Shown in pieces: positions 55,897-64,000 of a stretch of 64,000 nt of DNA. Both the position numbers and the translations under genes were made by a program. Each line of letters opens with the position of its first letter. Positions within the stretch are counted from its first letter, which is position 1. This stretch comes from Kocuria salsicia (GTDB lineage Bacteria; Actinomycetota; Actinomycetes; Actinomycetales; Micrococcaceae). The notes under the pieces were generated by a model. It was not told where the DNA came from and searched no databases. It worked only from the letters and a program-made list of their open reading frames with translations. The stretch lies in contig NZ_VELE01000002.1 of assembly GCF_007681555.1 (NCBI RefSeq), forward strand, positions 62,001 through 126,000, given 5' to 3'.

Positions 55897-56445
55897 ATGC
55901 CCCAGCACGAGCCCCTCCCCCGCGACCCCGTTGCCGAGGCACGGCGCAACTGGGAGCGCGAGGGCTGGACGCAGGCCGCCGGACCCATGGCCGCGGTGAC
56001 GTCGATCATGCGGGCGCAACAGCTGCTGCTGGCCCGGGCGGACCGGATCCTCAAGCCGTTCCGACTCACGTTCTCCCGCTACGAGGTGCTGGCCCTGCTG
56101 AGCTTCACCCGGGAGCACAGGATGCTCATGAAGAAGGCGAGCGCACTGCTGCAGGTCCACCCCACCTCCATCACCAACGCCGTGGACCGCCTGGAGGGCG
56201 CAGGCCTGGTGCGCCGCGAGCCTGTCAGCACGGACCGCCGCGCCGTGAACGTGACCCTCACTCCCGAGGGGCTGGAGGTCGTGGCCCAGGCCACCCGGGC
56301 GCTGAACAAGGACCTGTTCCTCACCACGGGCTTCGAGGACCACGAGGTGGAAGCGGTCGTCGGTGCGCTGAACGGTTTTCGCGCGCGCTGCGGGGACTTC
56401 ACTCCTCCCGAGAGCTCTTCCGACCCCCGTCGCGCAGGGTCGTGA
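55897..56445 (+). CDS. MarR family transcriptional regulator
   Basis: A 182-residue winged-helix repressor. The HTH and wing are MLMKKASALLQVHPTSITNAV (about residues 76-96) and GLVRREPVSTDRRAVNVTLT (about 106-125), both strongly family-like. It diverges from an acyl-CoA dehydrogenase gene, with an inverted repeat over that promoter. Its ligand may be an acyl-CoA or organic acid, which is inference from context. Its 3' end overlaps the end of mmsB by 47 bp on the opposite strand. Confidence 0.93.
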   Translation: MPQHEPLPRDPVAEARRNWEREGWTQAAGPMAAVTSIMRAQQLLLARADRILKPFRLTFSRYEVLALLSFTREHRMLMKKASALLQVHPTSITNAVDRLEGAGLVRREPVSTDRRAVNVTLTPEGLEVVAQATRALNKDLFLTTGFEDHEVEAVVGALNGFRARCGDFTPPESSSDPRRAGS

Positions 56446-57343
56446 TGATCCCGGAGAAGTCCTTGCCCGCGTGGCCGTCCGCGACGAACTGGTTGTAGAG
56501 CTCCGCCGCCAGGCGCCCCATCGGTGCCGCGGCCCCGGTCTCGTCCAGTGCGGTGGTGGCGAGGTTGAGGTCCTTGGCCATCAGGGCCCCGGCGAAGCCG
56601 GGTTCGAAGTCCTTGTTGGCGGGACTGGTGGGCACGGGGCCGGGAACCGGGCAGTTGGTGGTCAGCGCCCAGCACTGCCCGGAGGCGTTGGAGACGACGT
56701 CGTACATCGCCTGGTGCTCCAGCCCCAGCCTCTCGGCCAGCACGAACGCCTCGCTGACCGCCACCATGGACACACCCAGGATCATGTTGTTGCAGATCTT
56801 GGCGGCCTGACCCATGCCGCTGCCGCCGCAGTGCACCACGCGCCCGCCCATGATCTCCAGCAGGGGTCGCACGCGCTCGAAGACCTCGGGTTCCGCACCC
56901 ACCATGAAGGCCAGCGTCCCGGCGGTGGCGCCCACCACACCCCCGGAGACCGGGGCGTCCGCGGCGGTGAACCCCGCCGCCCGTGCCAGCTCCGTGGCCT
57001 CCTGCGCCTCCGAGATGTTGATTGTGGAGCAGTCCAGGAACGTGGTACCCGCGGGAGCTGCGGCGAGCAGGCCCACGGCGCCGTCGATCCCCACGTAGGC
57101 GTCCACCACGTGCTTGCCGGACGGGAACATGGTGATCACCACGTCTGCGGACCGCGCCGCCTCCTGCGGGGTCTCGACCACCTCGATTCCCTGCTCGCGG
57201 GCCGCAGAACACGCCTCAGGGACGATGTCGTAGCCGGTGACCTGCACCCCCGCCGCCGCGAGGTTCGCGGCCATCGGGCCGCCCATGTGGCCCAGGCCCA
57301 AGAAGGCGACGGCGGGGAGCTGCTGGCTGGGGGTCTCGGTCAT
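56399..57343 (-). CDS. mmsB: 3-hydroxyisobutyrate dehydrogenase
   Basis: An NAD-dependent enzyme of valine breakdown, oxidising 3-hydroxyisobutyrate to methylmalonate semialdehyde. The 314-residue protein has the Rossmann loop AFLGLGHMGGPMAANL (about residues 12-27), the substrate loop DAPVSGGVVGA and the catalytic Lys in GSGMGQAAKICNNM (about residue 178). ATG at 57343 has AAGGAA upstream. It lies 96 bp downstream of mmsA, its pathway partner. Confidence 0.93.
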   Translation of the reverse strand: MTETPSQQLPAVAFLGLGHMGGPMAANLAAAGVQVTGYDIVPEACSAAREQGIEVVETPQEAARSADVVITMFPSGKHVVDAYVGIDGAVGLLAAAPAGTTFLDCSTINISEAQEATELARAAGFTAADAPVSGGVVGATAGTLAFMVGAEPEVFERVRPLLEIMGGRVVHCGGSGMGQAAKICNNMILGVSMVAVSEAFVLAERLGLEHQAMYDVVSNASGQCWALTTNCPVPGPVPTSPANKDFEPGFAGALMAKDLNLATTALDETGAAAPMGRLAAELYNQFVADGHAGKDFSGIITTLRDGGRKSSREE

Positions 57344-57439
57344 GACGTTCCTTGTTCCAGGGGTGGGCGGCGGCTCCACGGGTCGCGGAGCTGCGGTAGT
57401 GCCGGGGCGCTGGGACCCCGCCGGTCGTCGTCGTGCGGC

Positions 57440-58936
<1,497 letters not shown>

Positions 58937-59124
58937 GGCTGCTCCTGGGGTGGGGCTCGGGTGTGATGCACGTCTCCCCCGAACGTATCCCCACTTCGTT
59001 GGACGTGCAACTACTTGGGGTCACGACGCCGCCCGGATGCGTTTCCGTCCCTCCGCACCCCACCCCGGCCAGGCACGTCCGGGCACCGAGCAGCGTTCCC
59101 AGTGATCCGCCCGGGCGCACCTGA

Positions 59125-59130
59125 GACAAT
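59125..59130 (+). promoter_or_regulatory. -10 box of the S4 gene; leaderless start
   Basis: GACAAT is followed by exactly six bases (GGACGC) and the ATG at 59137, the same geometry as at the MarR gene. No ribosome-binding site is seen. Confidence 0.5.
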
Positions 59131-59136
59131 GGACGC

Positions 59137-59373
59137 ATGAGCGACACTGCGTACGAAGAGATGCCCATCCGGGACCAGATGATCCGCCTGGGACAGGCGT
59201 TGAAGCTGGCCAACCTGGCCGAGGACGGCCACCACGCGAAGACCCTGGTGTCCGAGGGCGCGGTGCAGGTCAACGGAGAGGCGGAGACCCGCCGGGGCGC
59301 GCAGCTGCACCCCGGTGACGTGCTGGAGGTCCCGGCCTCCGGCATGCCGCCCGTGCGCATCGTCAGCGCGTAG
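59137..59373 (+). CDS. S4-domain RNA-binding protein (YbcJ-like)
   Basis: A 78-residue protein that is almost entirely one S4 domain: MIRLGQALKLANLAEDGHHAK, then LVSEGAVQVNGEAETRRGAQL and HPGDVLEV. S4 domains bind RNA, mostly rRNA. Small proteins of this kind (YbcJ/YaaA types) are widespread, with poorly known roles in ribosome or recombination biology. Single gene. Confidence 0.92.
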   Translation: MSDTAYEEMPIRDQMIRLGQALKLANLAEDGHHAKTLVSEGAVQVNGEAETRRGAQLHPGDVLEVPASGMPPVRIVSA

Positions 59374-59438
59374 TGCGTTCCACTCCCCCGCCGCAGTGGA
59401 CGCGCCGGAGCGGAGGACGGTGCGGGTGGGCGGTGCGC

Positions 59439-60083
59439 TCAGTCCGTGAGTGCCCGCAGGTATTCCGAGACGTGTGACAGCTCCTGGGGCGAAACCCCGT
59501 GACCGATGCCCCGGTACTGCACCTTGGTGGCCTCCGCGTGCTGCTGGGCCCACTCGGCGGTGAGGTCCACCAGTGCGGGCGGTATCACCGGGTCCTCGGG
59601 GTCGCGGCCCCAGAACATCCGCAGGGGATCCTGGCGCAGGGCTGCGTCGTGGAAGAAGTCCGCCTGGGCGTCGTCGTCGGCCACCGGGACCACGAAACCG
59701 GACAGCCCCACCACGGCGTCCACCAGATCCGGGGCGTGGCGGGCCACCGTGGTGGCGATCGCCATCCCCTGGGAGAAGCCCAGCAGGATCACGTGAGTGT
59801 GCTGCAGTGCCTCGTCCCGCAGCCACGGCACCACGGGCTCGGCGGCGGCCACCACGGCGTCCGTGGTGAAGCCGAGCTCTGAGGACAGCGGGAACCACTG
59901 GAAGCCCGCGCCAGCCCGCTGCGGCGCGCGCACGGAGGCGATGCTGAGTCCACCGGGGAGGGACGCGCTGAGGGCCATGAGGTCGCCCTCGTGGGAGCCG
60001 TAGCCGTGGAACATGACCACCAGGGGTGTCCCGGCGCGCTCCTCGGCCTCGTTGTTCCAGATGACGTGGGGTGCTGGTTCCAT
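59439..60083 (-). CDS. Alpha/beta hydrolase, phospholipase/carboxylesterase type
   Basis: A 214-residue esterase of the group often named phospholipase/carboxylesterase. It has VVMFHGYGSHEGDLM (oxyanion HGYG), nucleophile GFSQGMAIA (Ser about residue 108), acid Asp in GRDPEDPVIP and the catalytic His in GIGHGVSPQELSH. No signal peptide; cytoplasmic. ATG at 60083 follows GAGGATGGAG. It diverges from a GDSL hydrolase gene across 72 bp. Confidence 0.92.
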   Translation of the reverse strand: MEPAPHVIWNNEAEERAGTPLVVMFHGYGSHEGDLMALSASLPGGLSIASVRAPQRAGAGFQWFPLSSELGFTTDAVVAAAEPVVPWLRDEALQHTHVILLGFSQGMAIATTVARHAPDLVDAVVGLSGFVVPVADDDAQADFFHDAALRQDPLRMFWGRDPEDPVIPPALVDLTAEWAQQHAEATKVQYRGIGHGVSPQELSHVSEYLRALTD

Positions 60084-60155
60084 GGCTCCATCCTCACACG
60101 CGGCTGTGACGGACAGTGACGACACAGCTCTGCAATACGTGTTAGTAATTTTGGT

Positions 60156-61031
60156 ATGGATGAGAGCACTCCGCCCCTGACGACGCCCCCCGTTCCCGCC
60201 GCGGACAGCACCGCGCAGCCGCCGCACCCCTGGCACCGGATGGTGTCCATCGGCGACTCCTTCACGGAGGGTGTGGGCGACCCCGACGACTCCGTCCCGG
60301 GCGGGTTCCGGGGCTGGGCCGACCGCGTGGCCGAGGAGCTTGCGCGCAACACGGACGACTTCGCCTACGCGAACCTGGCCATCCGCGGCCGGTTGTTCCA
60401 GCCCATTGTGGACGAGCAGCTGGAGCCGGCCCTGGAGCTGCGACCGGACCTCGTGACCATCAGCGCGGGTGGCAACGACATGCTGCGCCCCGCTGCGGAT
60501 CCCGACGACATCGCCTCCCGCCTGGACGCGGTGATCGAGCAGATCAGGGCCACCGGTGCCACCGTGGCCATGTTCGACGGTCCGGACATCGGCAACACCC
60601 CCGTGCTACGCAGCATCCGCGGGCGTGTGGCCATCTGGAACGAGAACGTGCGCACCGTGGCCGCCCGCCACGACGCCGTGATGGTGGACCTGTGGGGTCT
60701 GCACCAGCTGGGCGATCCGCGCATGTGGGCGCCGGACCGGCTGCACTTCTCCCCGCTGGGCCACCAGCTCATCGCGTGCGAGACCCTGGACTGCCTGGGC
60801 GTGGACCACGGCCTCACCCCGGGCCACCCCGAGGAGCGCCCCGAGCGCACGTGGCGCGAGGCCCGCCGGGACGACATGGTGTGGGCCCGCAAGTACTTCG
60901 TGCCGTGGGTGGGCCGCCGCATCCGCCGCCGCAGCTCCGGCGACTACATCACCGCCAAGCGTCCCGCGTTCGGCCAGGCAACGATCCCCGGAGCGGGCGA
61001 GCAGATTCCAGAGCAGACCGAGGGGGCCTGA
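60156..61031 (+). CDS. SGNH/GDSL hydrolase
   Basis: A 291-residue esterase/lipase-type hydrolase. Block I is VSIGDSFTEGVGD (Ser about residue 34), block III is TISAGGNDML (about residue 103) and block V is DRLHFSPLGH (Asp and His about residues 196-205). No signal peptide: the N-terminal 25 residues are Pro/Thr-rich. The C-terminal 75 residues are basic (GRRIRRRSSGD) and outside the catalytic domain. The substrate is not known. No Shine-Dalgarno is seen; an A/T-rich TTAGTAATTTTGG lies just before the ATG, hinting at a very short or absent leader. Confidence 0.92.
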   Translation: MDESTPPLTTPPVPAADSTAQPPHPWHRMVSIGDSFTEGVGDPDDSVPGGFRGWADRVAEELARNTDDFAYANLAIRGRLFQPIVDEQLEPALELRPDLVTISAGGNDMLRPAADPDDIASRLDAVIEQIRATGATVAMFDGPDIGNTPVLRSIRGRVAIWNENVRTVAARHDAVMVDLWGLHQLGDPRMWAPDRLHFSPLGHQLIACETLDCLGVDHGLTPGHPEERPERTWREARRDDMVWARKYFVPWVGRRIRRRSSGDYITAKRPAFGQATIPGAGEQIPEQTEGA

Positions 61032-61059
61032 GCACCCCCGCTCCGCTCAACCGCACGAC

Positions 61060-61096
61060 GACGGCGCCCGCCCCTTTCCGAAGTGCGGGCGCCGTC
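61060..61096. terminator. Bidirectional terminator between convergent genes
   Basis: GACGGCGCCCGC (61060-61071) and GCGGGCGCCGTC (61085-61096) form a perfect 12-bp stem with a 13-nt loop, between the GDSL gene (end 61031) and the GNAT gene (end 61165). Confidence 0.85.
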
Positions 61097-61164
61097 CTGC
61101 ACGGACCGCCGCCGAGCCGCCCGCGTGGGAGGGCCACCAGCACGGAGGCGAGGACTCGTCCCCG

Positions 61165-61980
61165 TCACGGTGAGGCGCACGTGCGCGTGGCCGATCTCAC
61201 CGTGGTGACGGGCACGAGTCCCACCCGCTGCAGGATGGGCCGCGAGTACTCGCTGCAGTCGACGTGGAGCAGTGTCCGCCCCCGGTCCCGGGCCGAGCGG
61301 GCTCTCCGGTCCACCAGGGCCCGGTACAGCCCGCGTCCACGGCGCTCCTCCAGGCACGCGCCGCCCCAGAGCCCGGCGAAGTTAGTGTGCTCGAGGAACT
61401 CGATGCGCCCGGAACAGACCACCTGGCCGTCCCCGTCGCGTACCGCCCACATCTCGAACGACTCGGGGGCACTGCGCCACCGCTCGACCAGTTCGTCCTG
61501 CTGGAGCCGGATGCGTTCTGGCGAGTCCTCGAAAACCCGTCCTGCCAGGTGCTCCGCCTCCCGCAGCTGCGCCTCCCTGGCTGCCCACTCCACGGCGTAC
61601 CCCCGGAGGGGCTCCTGCCCGGCGAGGGCGGCGAGGACTGCATCCGCCTCACCCACCATGACCGTCTCGGGCTCCCCGAGAGCGAAACCGTGGTGCTGGA
61701 GTCGGCTCAGCAGGTGGGGCAGCGGGTCGTGCGACCGGGTCTTCCACGAGATGTGGTCCACGCGGGGGTCCGCCTCACATGTTGTGATCACGTGGGCGAT
61801 CAGGTCGTCCAGTTCTGCCCCGCCCATCGAGAAGGGCGCGGAGGAGACGAAGGCCCGCCGCCGCGCCGGGAACACCCCGGCGAGCAGGGGTCCGAGACGC
61901 AGCACGTCGGGTGCGTCGAGCATCTCGGCATCACCTCGCAGCTGCGTGTCGTAGGCGTCGAGCAGTGTTCGGGTCCGCAT
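61165..61980 (-). CDS. GNAT family acetyltransferase
   Basis: A 271-residue protein. The C-terminal half is a GNAT domain with GGACLEERRGRGLYRALVDR (about residues 207-226) as the acetyl-CoA loop and SEYSRPILQRVGLVPVTTV near the end, where the Cys/Ser-Arg-Pro region replaces the common Asn. The N-terminal 120 residues have no clear family. Target unknown. ATG at 61980 was preferred over one 22 codons upstream, which lacks homology-like sequence. It is downstream of metX with a gap of 127 bp. Confidence 0.82.
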   Translation of the reverse strand: MRTRTLLDAYDTQLRGDAEMLDAPDVLRLGPLLAGVFPARRRAFVSSAPFSMGGAELDDLIAHVITTCEADPRVDHISWKTRSHDPLPHLLSRLQHHGFALGEPETVMVGEADAVLAALAGQEPLRGYAVEWAAREAQLREAEHLAGRVFEDSPERIRLQQDELVERWRSAPESFEMWAVRDGDGQVVCSGRIEFLEHTNFAGLWGGACLEERRGRGLYRALVDRRARSARDRGRTLLHVDCSEYSRPILQRVGLVPVTTVRSATRTCASP

Positions 61981-62107
61981 GCGGGAGAGTGTGACACCGA
62001 CCACCCCGCGTGGCAAGGCCTCCCCACCCCTGCGCATCCAGGCCACACGGCGGGATGGGACGGATGCTGCGCCGCCCGTCCCGCGCCGATCTCACGTCAT
62101 CCGGGCC

Positions 62108-63274
62108 TCAGTCCGGCAGCACCGTCCGCAGCAGCCGACCCACCTGCGGGGTCTCCAGCAGGAAGCCGTCGTGCCCGCTCGGTGACGTGATGGTGCGCGC
62201 CTCGTGCTCACCGGGCAGTGAGGCCGCGAGCTCGGCGGACTCCTCGGGCAGGAACAGCCGGTCGGAGTCCACCGCGGCCACGAGCCACTCGCACCGGGTT
62301 CGCGCGAGGGCCTGCCGGAGGCTGCCACGGCCGCGGGCGACGTCGTGGGACATCAGCGTCTCGTTGACGCTGAGGTACGCGTTCGCGTCGAAGCGCGCGG
62401 CAAGCTTCCCCGCCTGGTGGTCCAGGTAGCCCTCCACCCGGTAGCGGCCCCGGGTGCCCGGGTGCGTGCCCGCAGGGTCCTCCCGCGGCTGGGCCTCCCG
62501 GTCGAAGCGGGCGGCGAGCTCGTGGGCGCTGCGGTAGGTGATGTGCGCGATCCGGCGTGCCAGCCCAAGCCCCTCGACGGGGTGCGGGCCCGCGTAGTAG
62601 TTGCCGTGGCAGAACCGAGGGTCCTGCCGGATGGCGAGCGCCTGCGCGTGACCCCACGCGAGCTGCTCCGCACTCACGCGGGCGTTGGCGGCGATCACCG
62701 CGCACGCCGCCACCCGCTCGGGGTGGCACACGGCCCACTCCAGCGCGCGGGCACCGCCCATCGAGCCGCCCACAACAAGCCTCCATCGCCGGATCCCGAG
62801 CCGGTCCGCGAGCCGCGCCTCCGCAGCCACGGTGTCCCGCACGGTGATGCGCGGGAAGCGCGAGCCCCACGGCGTGGCGTCCGGGGCGAGGCTCGCGGGG
62901 CCCGTGCTGCCGTGGCAGCCGCCCAGGATGTTCGCACACACGACGAACCAGCGGTTGGTGTCGATGGCCGCGCCCGGTCCAATGAGACCGTCCCACCAGC
63001 CACCGGCGTCCGCGGCGGCACGGCGGCCGTCCATGTCGAAGGGCGCTGTGTCCCCATAGCCCACGGTGGTGCCGCGCGCCGCGTGCGAGTCACCCGTGAG
63101 CGCGTGCTCGACAAGCACCGCGTTGGAACCGTCCGGGGCCAACTCGCCCCACGTCTCGTACGCCAGGCGCACGTCAGGCAGCCGGAACCCGGACTCCAGG
63201 GTGAGCTCCCCGATTTCCGCGGCCCGCACCACACCGTCCCGGCGCACCGCCGGGTCCGTCTGCCTCACGGTCAT
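62108..63274 (-). CDS. metX: Homoserine O-acetyltransferase
   Basis: MetX activates homoserine for methionine synthesis. The 388-residue alpha/beta hydrolase-fold enzyme has LAYETWGELAPDGSNAVLV (near residue 39), the nucleophile GGSMGGARALEWA (Ser about residue 168) and the C-terminal catalytic His in PSGHDGFLLE. Family names differ (acetyl or succinyl specificity); MetY as a partner supports O-acetylhomoserine. Its ATG overlaps the metY stop (ATGA), so metY-metX is one operon. Confidence 0.95.
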   Translation of the reverse strand: MTVRQTDPAVRRDGVVRAAEIGELTLESGFRLPDVRLAYETWGELAPDGSNAVLVEHALTGDSHAARGTTVGYGDTAPFDMDGRRAAADAGGWWDGLIGPGAAIDTNRWFVVCANILGGCHGSTGPASLAPDATPWGSRFPRITVRDTVAAEARLADRLGIRRWRLVVGGSMGGARALEWAVCHPERVAACAVIAANARVSAEQLAWGHAQALAIRQDPRFCHGNYYAGPHPVEGLGLARRIAHITYRSAHELAARFDREAQPREDPAGTHPGTRGRYRVEGYLDHQAGKLAARFDANAYLSVNETLMSHDVARGRGSLRQALARTRCEWLVAAVDSDRLFLPEESAELAASLPGEHEARTITSPSGHDGFLLETPQVGRLLRTVLPD

Positions 63275-64000
63275 GCCGAGGGCTCGGCGTCCGCGCCCGC
63301 ACGCGCCGTCGAGCCACCGTCCGTGCCAGCGGCGGGGTCCGCGCCTGGCCCGGTGCGGGTGGGCGCGCTCGACTCCGTGGCGGCCAGCGCCGAGAAGCCC
63401 GCCTCGAGGTCCGCGAGGATGTCCTCGATCCCCTCGGTGCCCACCGAGAGCCGCACGAAGCCGGGCTCCACGCCCGCCGCGCGCTGCTCGTCCTCGGAGA
63501 GCTGCGCGTGCGTCGTCGACGCCGGGTGTATCACCAGGGACCGCACGTCCCCGATGTTCGCCACGTTGGAGTGCAGGCTCAGCGCGTCCACGAACGAGAT
63601 TCCCGCCTCCTTGCCGCCCTCCAGCACGAAACCGAGGACGGAACCGGCTCCTCGGGGGGCGTACTTGCGAGCCCGCCCGTGCCACGGCGAGGACGACAGC
63701 CCCGCGTAGGACACCGAGCGCACTTCGGGGCGGGCCTCGAGCCACTCCGCCACCCGCTGGGCGTTGTCAACGTGGCGTTCCACGCGCAGTGACAGCGTCT
63801 CGATCCCCTGCTCGATGAGGAAGGCGTTGAACGGGGAGATGGACGCGCCCAGGTCACGCAGCAGCTGCACACGGGCCTTGAGCACGTAGGACAGGTTGAC
63901 GCCGAAGGCTCCGCCCTCCCCCAGATCCCGCGCGTACACCAGGCCGTTGTACGTAGGGTCCGGTTGACTGAAGCCCGGGAACCGCTCCGGGTCCGCGCCG
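63271..64000 (-). CDS. metY: O-acetylhomoserine sulfhydrylase, C-terminal part (cut by window edge)
   Basis: MetY uses sulfide to turn O-acetylhomoserine into homocysteine; it is a PLP enzyme of the Cys/Met gamma family. The visible 242 residues start ADPERFPGFSQPDPTYNGL and include GASISPFNAFLIEQGIETLSLR, HVDNAQRVAEWLE and the family end VEPGFVRLSVGTEGIEDILADL. The PLP-Lys lies outside the window. After the enzyme part comes an Ala/Thr/Gly-rich tail of about 30 residues. Coupled to metX by an ATGA overlap. Confidence 0.95.
   Translation of the reverse strand, partial: GADPERFPGFSQPDPTYNGLVYARDLGEGGAFGVNLSYVLKARVQLLRDLGASISPFNAFLIEQGIETLSLRVERHVDNAQRVAEWLEARPEVRSVSYAGLSSSPWHGRARKYAPRGAGSVLGFVLEGGKEAGISFVDALSLHSNVANIGDVRSLVIHPASTTHAQLSEDEQRAAGVEPGFVRLSVGTEGIEDILADLEAGFSALAATESSAPTRTGPGADPAAGTDGGSTARAGADAEPSA

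Overview
The window is high-GC actinobacterial chromosome (G or C at nearly every third codon position). GTG starts, ATGA or GTGA operon overlaps, a SAM-IV-type riboswitch and the conserved blocks rimP-nusA-ylxR-infB-rbfA-truB-ribF, frr-pyrH-tsf-rpsB and dxr/ispG/GNAT/proS fit Micrococcales. A small-genome Micrococcaceae member such as Kocuria is my best guess, but that is inference from gene content and style, not from a database match. There is no phage, insertion sequence, CRISPR array or rRNA. Most genes lie on the minus strand; plus-strand genes are single or paired and stand out (8.3 kb, 26.9 kb, 33.3-35.3 kb, 55.9 kb, 59.1 kb, 60.2 kb).

Layout. 0-8.2 kb: translation/transcription operon, read right to left as rimP, nusA, ylxR, infB, rbfA, truB, two small membrane genes, ribF (cut by the window edge). 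8.3-14.2 kb: a membrane-anchored Ala-rich protein, a TSUP exporter, proS, a DUF4081-type GNAT and ispG. 14.3-17.2 kb: a methionine ABC importer (metQ-metN-metI) behind a SAM-IV riboswitch. 17.2-21.9 kb: dxr, a small GlsB-type membrane protein, the acetate symporter pair DUF485-actP with an elaborate palindromic control region, and a DivIVA-repeat protein. 21.9-26.6 kb: cdsA, frr, pyrH, tsf, rpsB. 26.9-31.0 kb: a degenerate M23 protein, a CAT-anticodon tRNA, a GT4 glycosyltransferase, a DMT permease and a holin-III-type membrane protein.

31.1-35.3 kb: an ABC exporter-type ATPase/permease pair diverging from a NarL-type two-component system, with a perfect inverted repeat between them. 35.2-37.0 kb: a decay zone (a frameshifted short gene, an intact alpha/beta hydrolase, a broken DUF998-like membrane gene). 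37.2-42.1 kb: a sodium:solute symporter with DUF3311 partner and M20 amidohydrolase, an AI-2E family permease and tRNA-Asn. 42.2-49.3 kb: dnaG, an AAHS-type MFS permease, dgt, dusB and a TPR-like gene. 49.4-51.9 kb: galK beside a truncated, internally deleted sugar porter. 51.9-58.9 kb: GNAT, glyS, an acyl-CoA dehydrogenase facing a MarR regulator, and mmsB-mmsA (valine-type catabolism). 59-64 kb: an S4 protein, an esterase, a GDSL hydrolase, a GNAT, metX and the 3' part of metY.

How the genes work together. Sulfur amino acid supply appears twice: import (metQNI under SAM control) and synthesis (metY-metX). Two MEP isoprenoid genes (dxr, ispG) flank the importer, and the site-2 protease gene usually found between them in related genera is absent there. 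The most interesting leads are regulatory (SAM-IV riboswitch, CTGTGT/ACACAG palindromes at actP, the TCAACCG-TT-CGGTTGA operator, the MarR operator) and the signs of gene decay. I did not find a clearly new multi-gene system; the window is mostly core chromosome.
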